A DNA stretch of 64,000 bases from Solirubrobacter sp963837485 (GCA_963837485.1 CAWINP010000005.1:137237-201236); one strand, 5' to 3'; shown: positions 42,664 to 51,798, numbered from the stretch's first letter. Translations and numbers: made by a program. Notes: a model not told the origin generated them from the letters alone.

Positions 42664-43962
42664 ATGACGCGCCGCAAGCTGCTCCTTGGCGTCGCCGTGG
42701 TGCTCGTCGTTCTCGTCGGTGCGGGCGCCGTGCTCGCCGTCACCATCACGAAGCGACCCGGAGACATCTCCAACGATCCCAAGGTCGCGTTCAACGACGA
42801 GCCGACGAGCACGCCGGTGCCCGACGAGCCCGAGCCCACGCCCGGCTCGAAGGGCAAGGACCCGCTCCGGAACTTCGTCTGGGCGCACTACGGCTACTCG
42901 CAGGACCGGCGGCACTACCTCAACGCCTCGCTGGCGCTGCGGCCGCCCTACGGGCGCGTGTGGACGCTCGGCGGCAGGGTCCTGCTGGAGTTCCCGCCGG
43001 CGATGGCCGAGGGCAAGCTGTTCCTGCTCAAGAACAACGGCGCCGTCTATGCGATCGACAAGCGCAACGGCAACGTGCTGTGGAAGCGCAAGGTCGGCGC
43101 GCTGGCCGCCGCGTCCCCCGCCTACGGCAACGGGCGCATCTTCGTCCCGCTGCTGCAGCGCGGCAAGGGGCTGCCGGGCGCGCTGTACGCGCTCGACGCC
43201 AAGACCGGGAAGGTGCTCTGGCGCCGCCTGCTGCCCTCGCGCACCGAGTCCTCGCCGATCTTCGACAACGATCGCGTCTACTTCGGCTCCGAGAGCGGGC
43301 GCATCTACGCGCTGCGGGCGGGCGACGGCGCGGTGCGCTGGACCTACGACGCCAAGGGCGCGGTCAAGTGCGCGCTCGCGCTGGCCGACGGCAAGCTCTA
43401 CTTCGGCGACTACAGCGGCCACGTCTACGCGCTGCGCCAGGCGGACGGCAGCGTCGCGTGGAACACAGGCGCGAAGTCGGGCGCGTTCGGCTTCCGGTCC
43501 GGGCAGTTCTACTCGACCCCGGCGGTCGCCTACGGGCGCGTCTACATCGGCAACACCGACGGCCGCATGTACTCGTTCTCCTCGATGAACGGCAAGCTCG
43601 CGTGGGCGAAGGCGACCGGCGGCTACGTCTACTCCTCCCCCGCCGTGGCGCAGGTCCCGGGCGGCCAGCCGACGGTCTACTTCGGCTCCTACGACGGCAA
43701 GTTCTACGCCCTCGACGCCCGCAACGGCCGCGTCCGCTGGTCCTTCCACGACGGCGGCAAGATCTCCGGCGGGGCAACTGTGGTCGGCGACATCGTCTAC
43801 TTCTCGAACATCGGCCACAAGGACACGACCGGCCTGGGCGCCCGCACGGGCAGGAAGGTCTTCCACATGGGCCGCGGGTCGTTCAACCCCGTCATCTCCG
43901 ACGGGCGCACGATCTTCCTGACCGGCTACAGCTCGCTCTACGCGCTCAGGCCGAAGCGCTGA
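42664..43962 (+). CDS. membrane-anchored PQQ-like beta-propeller protein
   Basis: A 432-residue protein with an N-terminal anchor (LLLGVAVVLVVLVGAGAVLAV), a Pro/Glu linker, then at least seven propeller repeats of the PQQ type (GAVYAIDKRNGNVLWKRKVG, GALYALDAKTGKVLWRRLLP, GRIYALRAGDGAVRWTY, GHVYALRQADGSVAWNT). BamB-like proteins share the fold, but in actinobacteria these are usually of unknown role. Its 3' end overlaps the convergent truncated GH3 gene by 17 nt. Confidence 0.85.
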   Translation: MTRRKLLLGVAVVLVVLVGAGAVLAVTITKRPGDISNDPKVAFNDEPTSTPVPDEPEPTPGSKGKDPLRNFVWAHYGYSQDRRHYLNASLALRPPYGRVWTLGGRVLLEFPPAMAEGKLFLLKNNGAVYAIDKRNGNVLWKRKVGALAAASPAYGNGRIFVPLLQRGKGLPGALYALDAKTGKVLWRRLLPSRTESSPIFDNDRVYFGSESGRIYALRAGDGAVRWTYDAKGAVKCALALADGKLYFGDYSGHVYALRQADGSVAWNTGAKSGAFGFRSGQFYSTPAVAYGRVYIGNTDGRMYSFSSMNGKLAWAKATGGYVYSSPAVAQVPGGQPTVYFGSYDGKFYALDARNGRVRWSFHDGGKISGGATVVGDIVYFSNIGHKDTTGLGARTGRKVFHMGRGSFNPVISDGRTIFLTGYSSLYALRPKR

Positions 43963-44938
43963 GCCGGATGTCGCGCGAGGACGCGCCGACCGAGAGCTCG
44001 TGGCGGCCGGGCACCCGCCGCCAGCCGTGGTCCCAGATCGCCAGCCGCCGGGGATCGATGGCGACGCTCACGCGGCGGCGCTCGCCCGGGCGCAGCTCGA
44101 CGCGCGCCCAGCCCACCAGCCGCCGCGGCGGCTCGCCCGCCTGCGGCGGCAGTGCGGCGTAGACCTGGGCGATCTCGGCGCCGGCGCGGCTCCCCGTGTT
44201 GGTGAGCGAGAAGCTCACACGGCCGGGCTCCACGCGCACGTCGTCGTAGCGGAACGACGTGTAGGCGAGCCCGTGTCCGAAGGCGAAGCGCGGCTCGATC
44301 CGCTTGGCGTCGTACCACCGGTAGCCGACGAGCAGGCGCTCGGCGTACGGGATCGTGTCCGCCTCGGACGGCGGCGCGGCGCCGGTCGGGATGTCCTCCA
44401 GCCGCCGCGGGAACGTGACCGTGAGCTTCCCGGACGGGTCCACGTCGCCGAACAGCGTCCGCGCGATCGCCTCGCCGCCGCCGCTGCCCGGGTACCAGGC
44501 CTCGAGCACGGCGCGGACGCGTCCGGCCCACGGCATCGTCACCGGCCCGCCCGTCTCCAGCACCACGATCGTGTTCGGGTTCGCCGCGGCGTCGCCGTCG
44601 GCGTAGCGCGCGGCGCGGCGGCGCGGTCCGCCTGCAGCGACGACGACGGCACCCAGACCGGGCACGGGCCGCCTCCCGGCGTCTCCGGCGCCGACGTAGT
44701 TGATGTCCGGGATCCCGAGGCTCGGGATGCCGGGGACGAAGCCGTCGCGCTGCAGCGAGCGCTCGCTGCCCGGGAAGTCGCCGATCGGAATGAAGCAGAG
44801 CGTGACGCCGTGGACGAGCTGGAGCTTCTCGTCGAGCGTCATCCGGGCCACGAGCGCGTCCGCGCGGCGGTCGGGCTCCGCCGCCCGGGCGGGACCGGCC
44901 GCGACCAGCAGCAACGCGATGGCCAGCAGGCGACGCAT
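43946..44938 (-). pseudogene. GH3 glycosidase with a large in-frame internal deletion
   Basis: The 330-residue reading frame has a signal peptide (RLLAIALLLVAAGPARA) and the GH3 N-terminal opening (ARMTLDEKLQLVHGVTLCF...IPSLGIPDINYVGAGD). After a short nonsense-like junction (about 78-112) it resumes in the C-terminal half: NPNTIVVLETGGPVTMPW, AWYPGSGGGEAIARTLFGDVDPSGKLTVTFPR, and the FnIII-like tail. Normal relatives have roughly 700-850 residues; the missing part includes the nucleophile Asp region and most of the barrel. It should be catalytically dead, though still translatable and secreted. Confidence 0.75.
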
Positions 44939-44951
44939 GCCGCCCGGGAGA

Positions 44952-45719
44952 TTACACAGACGAAATCGGTCTGATCGCGATTCCCGCCGCGGTCAGCGCA
45001 CGCTTGACCTCCGGGATCGTGTACTGCCCGTAGTGGAAGATCGAGGCGCACAGGACGGCGTCGGCGCCGGCCTGGATGCCCTCGATCAGGTGGCGCGGCT
45101 CGCCGGCGCCGCCGGACGCGATGACCGGGACCTCGACGGCGGTACTGACCGCGCGCGTGAGCTCGAGCTCGTAGCCGGTGCCCACCCCGTCGGTGTCCAT
45201 GCTGGTCAGCAGGATCTCCCCGGCCCCGCGCTCTGCGCCCTCGCGCGCCCACGCGACGGCGTCGCGGCCGGTCGGCGTGCGGCCGCCGGCCACGTAGGCC
45301 TCGTAGGAGCCGTCCGGGCGCTTCTTGGCGTCGATCGCCAGCACGACGCACTGCGCGCCGAACACCTGCGCGAGCTCGCCGATCAGCTCCGGCCGGGCCA
45401 GCGCCGCGCTGTTGATCGAGACCTTGTCGGCGCCGGCGTCGAGCACCGCATGCGCGTCGGCGACCTCGCGCACGCCGCCGCCGATCGTGAACGGGATGAA
45501 CACGTCGTCGGCCGCCCGCCGGGCCAGCTCCACGACCGTCGCGCGCTTGTCGGAGGTCGCAGTGATGTCGAGGAAGATCAGCTCGTCCGCGCCCTCGGCG
45601 TCGTAGTGGGCGGCAAGCTCGACCGGGTCGCCGGCGTCGCGGATGTCGAGGAAGCGCGTGCCCTTGACGACGCGCCCGGCGTCGACGTCCATGCAGGGGA
45701 TGACGCGCTTGTAGTGCAA
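44952..45719 (-). CDS. hisF: imidazole glycerol phosphate synthase cyclase subunit
   Basis: A 255-residue TIM barrel that closes the imidazole ring with ammonia from HisH. VIPCMDVDAGRVVKGTRF carries the first catalytic Asp, LTSMDTDGVGTGYELEL the second, with TIGGGVRE and SGGAGEPRHL phosphate loops. It is separated from hisA by the DUF559 gene and has its own -10 box. The start appears to be TTG at 45719. Confidence 0.95.
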   Translation of the reverse strand: MHYKRVIPCMDVDAGRVVKGTRFLDIRDAGDPVELAAHYDAEGADELIFLDITATSDKRATVVELARRAADDVFIPFTIGGGVREVADAHAVLDAGADKVSINSAALARPELIGELAQVFGAQCVVLAIDAKKRPDGSYEAYVAGGRTPTGRDAVAWAREGAERGAGEILLTSMDTDGVGTGYELELTRAVSTAVEVPVIASGGAGEPRHLIEGIQAGADAVLCASIFHYGQYTIPEVKRALTAAGIAIRPISSV

Positions 45720-45728
45720 GGCTCGAAG

Positions 45729-45734
45729 ACGGTA
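45729..45734 (-). promoter_or_regulatory. -10 box TACCGT, 9 nt before hisF
   Basis: Minus-strand TACCGT ends 9 nt before the TTG start of hisF at 45719, suggesting a private promoter for the detached hisF. Confidence 0.4.
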
Positions 45735-45740
45735 GCGCCG

Positions 45741-46619
45741 TCAGTCGAGACGTTCTGCCGGGATGCGGATGACCCTGTAGCCCGCGGCGCGCAGGCGTGC
45801 GTCGCGGCGCTCGTCCTCGGCCCTGGTCCGGGCGCGCTCGTGGCCGCGGCCGTCGATCTCGACAATCGTTCCCGGCCAGGCAAAGTCGACGAGGATGCCC
45901 TCGACCTCGACGTTGATCCGCGGCCCGGGGCGGTCTCCGAGCAGCTCGAGGAAGCGGTCCTCGCATTGGCTCTTGGTGCCGGCGCTGCCGCCACGGTTCA
46001 GCTCCAGCGCTTCGCTCAGGACGGAGAGCCTCATGCGGCCATTCGCGCGTGCCATGGCGGTTCGTACCGCCCGATCATCGAAGCGCTTGCGGAACGCCGC
46101 CTCGTGGATCACGTTGGCGAGCTGCGGCGCGGTGAGGATGTCGGTGAGGTCGACCAGGGTGCGCGCGACGCTCGTCACGGGAATGCCGTGCTGGCGCGTG
46201 ATGTCACGGGGATCGAGGTTGCGAGTCGTCTGGAGCCGGAAATCGACTCGCCGTCGACGGTGACCCGGCGCGATGACGTGGATCTCGACCGGGTTCCAGC
46301 GCGAGATGCGCCATAGCGACGCGGCGCTTAGGCCGGCGAGCGCCGCCCCGTCGCCGGCGGCGAGCACCGCCGCCATCCACAGCCCCCTCTCCTCCAGCCG
46401 AGGGTGGCCGACGGCGTACACGCCGCGGTGGATGCGGTGCAGCGTCCCGGCGCGCATACGTTTCCACGTTGACGACGCATCCAACCCGAGTCCCGCGAGC
46501 TGCGCCGCCGTCACGACTCCGTGCTGCCGCGCGGCGAGCCGGGCCAACTGCGCATTGAGGGAAGCGCGCGAGGGGGGTGATGCACGTTTATGTCCTCCTA
46601 GGCCAGTTTCGTGCGGCAC
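45741..46619 (-). CDS. DUF559-type endonuclease-fold protein with AbiEi-like winged helix
   Basis: About 292 residues. The N-terminal 90 resemble the AbiEi antitoxin-type winged helix (LARLAARQHGVVTAAQLAGLGLDASSTWKRMRAGTLHRI). The C-terminal 110 hold a Vsr/DUF559 PD-(D/E)XK-like nuclease core: the E of CEDRFLELLG, VDFAWPGTIVEIDGRGHE, then AAGYRVIRIP. The usual role is unknown; defence or repair is often suggested. GTG at 46619 is the only in-frame upstream start, yet a strong GGAGGA with a GTG seven bases later sits one frame away at 46585, just before a six-C tract. Confidence 0.7.
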   Translation of the reverse strand: MPHETGLGGHKRASPPSRASLNAQLARLAARQHGVVTAAQLAGLGLDASSTWKRMRAGTLHRIHRGVYAVGHPRLEERGLWMAAVLAAGDGAALAGLSAASLWRISRWNPVEIHVIAPGHRRRRVDFRLQTTRNLDPRDITRQHGIPVTSVARTLVDLTDILTAPQLANVIHEAAFRKRFDDRAVRTAMARANGRMRLSVLSEALELNRGGSAGTKSQCEDRFLELLGDRPGPRINVEVEGILVDFAWPGTIVEIDGRGHERARTRAEDERRDARLRAAGYRVIRIPAERLD

Positions 46620-46624
46620 CCCCC
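46572..46624. other. 15-bp stem-loop over the 5' end of the DUF559 gene
   Basis: GGGGGGTGATGCACG (46572-46586) pairs with CGTGCGGCACCCCCC (46610-46624) with two mismatches around a 23-nt loop that contains CCTCCTAGG. On the minus strand the loop exposes GGAGGA and the stem buries both candidate GTG starts. The GGTG-TGCACG stem resembles one in the diverged palindromic element near 61690-61730. Confidence 0.5.
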
Positions 46625-46717
46625 GAAGCTCGCTCAGATCTCGTTACGTGTCTGGCTCCCAATGTGCGGTTTCCGTCTCGGAGGGGGGAAGAAGCGCGCG
46701 CGCCGCGACGAGTGGTC

Positions 46718-47035
46718 ATGGCGTTCCGACGTGTCCGCTGTACCGACTGCCCCGCCCGGCGCATGATGGCGCCGCAGCGCACGAACTTCGACGGCTCGCC
46801 GGCGCCGGTGTTCGACGAGGAGCGGGTGTGCACGCAGTGCGGGGCCTGGCTGTGGGTCGTCGGCTCCGACGTGATGCCGGCGGCGGTGCGCCTGTACAGC
46901 CTCAGCGCCGTGCAGCAGGGCGATCGGCTCGAGGCCGTGCTGGCCGGGATCGCCGCCTCCGAGGCGTTCCGGAGCGAGTTTCAGCGCGCGTCGAGCGCGG
47001 CCTGGCCCTCGGCCACCGTGAATCGCTTCTCGTAG
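46718..47035 (+). CDS. small zinc-ribbon protein of unknown function
   Basis: A 105-residue protein with two Cys pairs, CTDCPARR near the start and CTQCGAWLWVV about 40 residues later, spaced like a zinc ribbon; the rest is helical. No clear ribosome-binding site precedes the ATG at 46718; the frame is open upstream to 46577. It is divergent from the DUF559 gene and its last 55 bp overlap the end of hisA on the other strand. Moderate confidence that it is a real gene. Confidence 0.5.
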   Translation: MAFRRVRCTDCPARRMMAPQRTNFDGSPAPVFDEERVCTQCGAWLWVVGSDVMPAAVRLYSLSAVQQGDRLEAVLAGIAASEAFRSEFQRASSAAWPSATVNRFS

Positions 47036-47709
47036 AGCGCCTTGCCGGCGATCACGCCGGCGAGGTTGACCTGGCGCAGCTCCGCGAGCCCACGCAGGTC
47101 GTCGAGCGAGCCGATCCCGCCCGAGTACAGAAACCGCCCGCGCACCGCCTCCGCGACGCGGCGGACCCCGTCGAGGTCGGGCCCGTTGAGCTTGCCGTCG
47201 CGCGAGACGTCGGTGTACACGAACGAGCGCACGCCGCGCGCGGTCAGCCGCGCGATCGCATCCCCGGCCGGCATCTGCGTGGTCTGCGTCCAGCCGGCCG
47301 TCGCGATCATGCCGTCGCGCACGTCGACCGAGACGACGACCCGCGGGCCGAAGGTGGCGACGATGTCGTCCAGGAAGTCGACGTCGGAGAACGCGGCGGT
47401 GCCGACGATCGCCCGCTCGGCGCCCGCCCGCAGCGCCTCGCGGACCGCGGGCAGCGTGCGCAGCCCGCCGCCGTACTGGACGGGGATGCCGGTCTGCTTG
47501 ACGATCCGGCGCAGGTGGTCGAGCGAGCGCGGCTCGCCGCTGCGGGCGCCGTCGAGGTCGACGACGTGCAGGAAGCGCGCGCCCGCCTCGACCCACGACT
47601 CCGCGGCCGCGAGCGGGTCGTCGTGGTAGGTCGTGGCGTCCTCGAAGCGGCCCTGGACGAGGCGGACGGCCTTGCCGTCCATGATGTCGATCGCCGGGTA
47701 GAGGATCAT
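46981..47709 (-). CDS. hisA: phosphoribosylformimino-AICAR ribotide isomerase
   Basis: A 242-residue TIM barrel for the fourth step of histidine synthesis. The catalytic Asp is in LYPAIDIMDGKAVRLVQG and the second in YTDVSRDGKLNGPD; phosphate loops are QYGGGLRT and YSGGIGSLDD. In actinobacteria it can also serve tryptophan synthesis (PriA), which sequence alone cannot settle. Its ATG overlaps the hisH stop. Confidence 0.93.
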   Translation of the reverse strand: MILYPAIDIMDGKAVRLVQGRFEDATTYHDDPLAAAESWVEAGARFLHVVDLDGARSGEPRSLDHLRRIVKQTGIPVQYGGGLRTLPAVREALRAGAERAIVGTAAFSDVDFLDDIVATFGPRVVVSVDVRDGMIATAGWTQTTQMPAGDAIARLTARGVRSFVYTDVSRDGKLNGPDLDGVRRVAEAVRGRFLYSGGIGSLDDLRGLAELRQVNLAGVIAGKALYEKRFTVAEGQAALDAR

Positions 47710-48312
47710 GCGACGGCGACCGCCACGCGCTGCGCGAAGTTGCGCAGCAGGCGCAGGCCGTCGCGGGAGGACTTCTCGGGGTGAAACTGCGTGGCCATCA
47801 CGTTGCCGCGCTCGACGACCGACACGAAGCGCTCGCCGTACTCGCTCGTGCCGACGACGTCGGCGGGGTCCGAGGGGCGGCACGCGAAGCTGTGCACGTG
47901 GTAGAAGGCGGCCTGCCGGTCGAGCCCCTCGGTGAGCGTCGACTCGCGCTCGAAGCTCACCAGGTTCCAGCCGATGTGCGGCAGGCGCGGGCTCACGAGC
48001 GGGGTCACCGTGCCGGGCAGGATCCCGAGGCCCTCGGCGCCCTCGTGCTCGGTGCTGGACTCGAACAGCAGCTGCATGCCCAGGCAGATGCCGAGCAACG
48101 GCTGCGTGAGCTCGCGCAGCACGTCGCCGAGGCCGAGCCGGCCGACGTTCCGCATGGCCTCCGGGAACGCGCCCACGCCGGGCAGGATCACCGCGTCGGC
48201 GTTCCTGATCAGGTCGTGGTCGGAGGTGATCACCGACATTGGCGCCGACGTGCGCGAGCGCCTTCTCGAGGCTGCGGCGGTTGCCCATGCCGTAGTCGGC
48301 GATCGCGATCAC
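47706..48312 (-). CDS. hisH: imidazole glycerol phosphate synthase glutaminase subunit, frameshifted near the N-terminus
   Basis: Class I glutaminase partner of HisF. The main part (from an ATG at 48239, 177 codons) has the oxyanion segment ADAVILPGVGAFPEAM, the nucleophile Cys in LLGICLGMQLLFESS, and His/Glu in ATQFHPEKSS. The normal N-terminus, IAIADYGMGNRRSLEKALAHVGA, is read in a different frame from a GTG at 48312 that overlaps the hisB stop as GTGA. One extra base near 48237-48240 separates them. With the rest of the pathway intact, a sequencing error or recent mutation seems likelier than long-term loss. Confidence 0.85.
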
Positions 48313-48905
48313 GTCAGCGTCCCCTTGGTCGACGGCACCCCGGTCTCGCTCGGGTCGATCGCGGTGGCCTGGCGCAGCGCGCGCGCGAGCGCCTTGAAGC
48401 AGGCCTCGATCATGTGATGCGCGTTGGTGCCGGCCTGCAGCTCGATGTGGAGCGTGAGCCGCGCCGCGCTGGCGACGGCGCGGAAGAACTCCTCGGCCGC
48501 CTCATGCTCGAAGCCGGCGATCTCGCCGGCCGGCAGGCGCTCGAAGCCCTCGATGCGCGCGAACGGGCGCCCCGAGATGTCGAGCGTGGCGGCAGCGCGC
48601 GCCTCGTCCATCGGGATCGTGGCGTGGCCGTAGCGGGCGATCCCGGCGCGGTCGCCGAGCGCCTGGTCGAGCGCCTGGCCGAGCACGATCCCGGTGTCCT
48701 CGACGGTGTGGTGCGAGCCGGTCTGCAAGTCGCCGGTGACGCTGACGTCGAGGTCCAGCTTCCCGTGGCGGGCGAGCAGGTCGAGCATGTGGTCGAGGAA
48801 GCCGACGCCGGTGCTGCGCGTGCCGGCTCCGGACCCGTCCAGGGTCAGCGTGAGCTCGACGTCGGTCTCGCCGGTCTTGCGGTGCAGGGTCGCGGTGCGC
48901 TTCAC
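48309..48905 (-). CDS. hisB: imidazoleglycerol-phosphate dehydratase
   Basis: A 198-residue, manganese-dependent, single-function HisB (no phosphatase domain). Metal-binding motifs are FLDHMLDLLARHG, GSHHTVEDTGIVLG, DEARA and NAHHMIEACFKALARAL. GTG start (VKRTATLHRK). The upstream gap to hisD is about 59 bp. Confidence 0.95.
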   Translation of the reverse strand: MKRTATLHRKTGETDVELTLTLDGSGAGTRSTGVGFLDHMLDLLARHGKLDLDVSVTGDLQTGSHHTVEDTGIVLGQALDQALGDRAGIARYGHATIPMDEARAAATLDISGRPFARIEGFERLPAGEIAGFEHEAAEEFFRAVASAARLTLHIELQAGTNAHHMIEACFKALARALRQATAIDPSETGVPSTKGTLT

Positions 48906-48964
48906 GGCCGTGGATTCTGACGCAGGCGCGGCGTCAGCCGCGTCTGCGAAGGCGAGCAGGTCGC

Positions 48965-50188
48965 TCACGGCGTCAGCCGTGAGCGACCGCGCAGCGCCAT
49001 CGAGGCGGCGTGCCGTTCGAAGCCTTCGGCGCGCGCGATCGGGATTCCGGCACGCGCGAGCGCGGGCCCGGCGTCGTTGAGCCGGACCTCGGCCATGCGG
49101 CGCCGGAAGTGGCGCACGTTGAGGCCGGAGGCGAAGCGCGCGGCGCCCTCGGTGGGCAGCGTGTGGTTCGAACCCGCGACGTAGTCGCCGAACGCGGTGC
49201 CGCTCGCGTTGCCGACGAACAGGCACCCCGCGCTGCGCACCCGCGGGGCCAGCCGCTCGGCCTCGTCGCCCGCGAGCTGCAGGTGCTCCGGGGCGAGCGC
49301 CTCGGCGAACGCGAGCGCCGCGTGGAGGTCGCTTGCGTGGATCGTCAGGCCGGGCAGGGCGTCGAGGATGGCCGTGGAGTCGCTCACCGCCACGGTCAGC
49401 GAGCCCTCGCCGTGCTCGGCCTGCGCCTCGAGGTCGAGCGCCAGCGCCTCGGTGTCGGCGCCCTGCGACGCGATCACCGTCAGGTCGCTCGGGCCGTTGA
49501 AGCCGTCGATCCCGACCTCGCCGAAGACCTGGCGCTTGGCCTCCTGCACGTAGAGGTTGCCGGGGCCGACGATCACGTCGACCCTGGGGATCGACTCCGT
49601 GCCATACGCGAGCGCTGCGACCGCCTGCGCGCCGGTGACGCGGTAGACGGCGTCGACCTCGCACAGCCGCGCCGCGGCGAGGATGACCGGGTGCGGCGCG
49701 CTGGCCACGTAGACCTCGTCGACGCCCGCGGCGCGCGCGGTGATCGCGCCCATGACGACCGAGGACGGGTACGGATGGCGCCCGGACGGCGCGTAGACCG
49801 CGGCACGGCGGACGGGCACGTCGCGCAGCGTGACCGTGTGCCCCTCGGGCAGGATCGCGCCGGACTCCCCATCCAGCCCGGCCTCGGCCACCGCGCGCAC
49901 GTTCTCGATCGCCACCTCGAGCCCGAAGCGGACGTCAGGGTCGAGGTCGTCGAGCGCGATGTCGAGCGCGGCCTGCGGGAGCTTGAGCGGCGGGCCGAGG
50001 TACGCGCCGTGGTGGACGCCGGCGAATCGCGCCTCGTACTCCTCCACCGCGGCGTCCCCGCGCTCGCGCACCGCGGCCACGATCTCCGCGACCGCGGCCG
50101 CCACCGACGCCCCGGCCGGCACCCGTGCCCGCACCCGCGCCGCGACCTCGGCCGCGTCGTGAACCGTGCACGTCCAGCGCTCAGCCAC
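48965..50188 (-). CDS. hisD: histidinol dehydrogenase
   Basis: A 407-residue zinc enzyme for the final two oxidations of histidine synthesis. Family signature IPRVDVIVGPGNLYVQEAKR, zinc ligands in LEAQAEHGEGS and the C-terminal His region RAEGFERHAASMALR, and the substrate segment APEHLQL. GTG start; overlaps the hisG 3' end by 8 nt. Confidence 0.95.
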   Translation of the reverse strand: MAERWTCTVHDAAEVAARVRARVPAGASVAAAVAEIVAAVRERGDAAVEEYEARFAGVHHGAYLGPPLKLPQAALDIALDDLDPDVRFGLEVAIENVRAVAEAGLDGESGAILPEGHTVTLRDVPVRRAAVYAPSGRHPYPSSVVMGAITARAAGVDEVYVASAPHPVILAAARLCEVDAVYRVTGAQAVAALAYGTESIPRVDVIVGPGNLYVQEAKRQVFGEVGIDGFNGPSDLTVIASQGADTEALALDLEAQAEHGEGSLTVAVSDSTAILDALPGLTIHASDLHAALAFAEALAPEHLQLAGDEAERLAPRVRSAGCLFVGNASGTAFGDYVAGSNHTLPTEGAARFASGLNVRHFRRRMAEVRLNDAGPALARAGIPIARAEGFERHAASMALRGRSRLTP

Positions 50189-50804
50189 GCAGGCGCTCCA
50201 CCACGTCGTCGATCGCTCGCGCCTTCACCCGGTACGCGACCGGGTTGGCGATCAGCCGCGCCGTCGACTCGCTGATCTCCTCGCGCACGACGAGCCCGTT
50301 CTCGCGCAGCGTCGTCCCCGTCGCGGTCAGGTCGACGATCCCGTGCACGAGGCCGGTCAGCGGCGCGAGCTCGACCGAGCCCTTGACCTCGACGATCTCC
50401 GCCTGGCGGCCGGTGCGCTCGAAGTAGCCGGCGGCGATCCGCGGGTACTTGGTGGCGATCCGCATCAGCCCGAGGCGCCGCAGCGCCTCGGCCGCCGGGT
50501 CCTCGCCCGCGACCGTGGCAAAGACCATCCGGCAGCCGCCATAGCCGAGATCGAGCAGCTCGATCACGTCGCGCTCGGCCTGCTCGGCGAGCACGTCCTT
50601 GCCGGCGATGCCGAGGTCGGCGGCGCCCGCCTCGACGTAGGTGGGGACGTCGGACGGCCGCATCGTCACCAGACCGGCCTCCTCGAAGAGCAGCTTGCGG
50701 TCGTTCGCGCGCACCTCGGCGGTGTCGATCCCGAGCCCGTCGAGCAGGTCGAGCGTGTCCCCCATCAGCGCGCCCCGCGGCACGGCGATCCGGAGGCCGT
50801 TCAA
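50181..50804 (-). CDS. hisG: ATP phosphoribosyltransferase, short form
   Basis: A 207-residue catalytic subunit for the first committed step. It is the short type that lacks the C-terminal regulatory domain and needs HisZ, which is present just upstream. Motifs: RIAVPRGALMGDTL, VEAGAADLGIAGKDVL, and the PRPP loop VDLTATGTTLRENGL. TTG start supported by GGAGGG six bases ahead. Confidence 0.93.
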   Translation of the reverse strand: MNGLRIAVPRGALMGDTLDLLDGLGIDTAEVRANDRKLLFEEAGLVTMRPSDVPTYVEAGAADLGIAGKDVLAEQAERDVIELLDLGYGGCRMVFATVAGEDPAAEALRRLGLMRIATKYPRIAAGYFERTGRQAEIVEVKGSVELAPLTGLVHGIVDLTATGTTLRENGLVVREEISESTARLIANPVAYRVKARAIDDVVERLRG

Positions 50805-50883
50805 GTGACCCTCCGTGATGTCGCGGCGCGGGAGCGAGCCCCCGGGCGAGTTCCCGCCAAAGCATGCGAGCGCGCAGCGCGAG

Positions 50884-51798
50884 TCATGCGACGCCCTCCT
50901 GAAGGCGCGCGGCGTGCACGCGCTCGACGTCGAGCGCCCAGCCGCAGGCCGGCAGGTCGCGCCCGAAGCGGCCGAGGAGGTCGTCGTAGCGCCCGCCGCC
51001 GCCCATCGGCGCGCCAAACGCGGCGTCGTAGACCTCGAACACCGCGCCCGTGTAGTAGCCGAGCGTGCGCAATAGTCCGAGATCGTAAATTACGCGCGCG
51101 GCGACGGCGTCCGGGAGGAGGGCGTGAAGCTCGCGCAGCCCGGCCGCCTCGGGCACGCCCTCCAGCACCTCGGGGCCGCCGCGCCGCATGGCCAGCCGCG
51201 CCAGCTCGGCGGGCAGCTCGCGTTGCAGCGTGACGAAGTCGTGGGCGTCGAGCGCCTCGAGCAGCCGGTCGCGATCGTCCACGCCGGCGCGCTCGAGCGC
51301 GCGCGCGAACAGCGAGGCGTCCCCCACGCCCACGCGATAGGACTGCAGCCCCGCGGCATCCAGCGCCTCGCACAGCACGGTGATCGCCTCCGCCGTCCCC
51401 TCCGGTCCGGGCGCGCCGACGAGCTCGATGCCGGCCTGCAGGATCTCGCGCGGCTGCAGCCGGTGCCGGCGCACCGCGCGGTAGGCGTGCTGGACGTAGC
51501 AGAAGCGCAGCGGGACGGGCTCGGACGGATACCGCGCGGCGACCACGCGCGCGATCGGGATCGTCATGTCCGAGCGCAGCACGAGCACGTTGCCATGCTC
51601 GTCGAACAGCCGGTACGCGGGATCGGCGGCGGCCGGATCCCCGCGCGTGAGCACCTCCTCGTACTCCAGCGCGGGCGTCGCCACCTCGCCGTAGCCACGG
51701 GAATCGAACACGGCGCGCATCGCCTCGGTGATCGCGCGCACCTCGCGCAGCTCGTCCGGCAGGACGTCCCGCGTGCCGCTGGGGATCGGGTGGATCAC
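50884..51798 (-). CDS. hisZ: ATP phosphoribosyltransferase regulatory subunit
   Basis: A 304-residue histidyl-tRNA-synthetase-like protein without anticodon domain that joins HisG and confers histidine feedback. Class II motifs: GTRDVLPDEL, LVLRSDMTIPIARVVA, RFCYVQHAYR, and GAPMGGGGRYDDLLGRFG. GTG start overlapping the murA stop as GTGA. Confidence 0.93.
   Translation of the reverse strand: MIHPIPSGTRDVLPDELREVRAITEAMRAVFDSRGYGEVATPALEYEEVLTRGDPAAADPAYRLFDEHGNVLVLRSDMTIPIARVVAARYPSEPVPLRFCYVQHAYRAVRRHRLQPREILQAGIELVGAPGPEGTAEAITVLCEALDAAGLQSYRVGVGDASLFARALERAGVDDRDRLLEALDAHDFVTLQRELPAELARLAMRRGGPEVLEGVPEAAGLRELHALLPDAVAARVIYDLGLLRTLGYYTGAVFEVYDAAFGAPMGGGGRYDDLLGRFGRDLPACGWALDVERVHAARLQEGVA

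Noticed and set aside
43946..44938. An intact GH3 beta-glucosidase
   Set aside because: It has only about 330 of the 700 or more residues expected, and the nucleophile region is missing.
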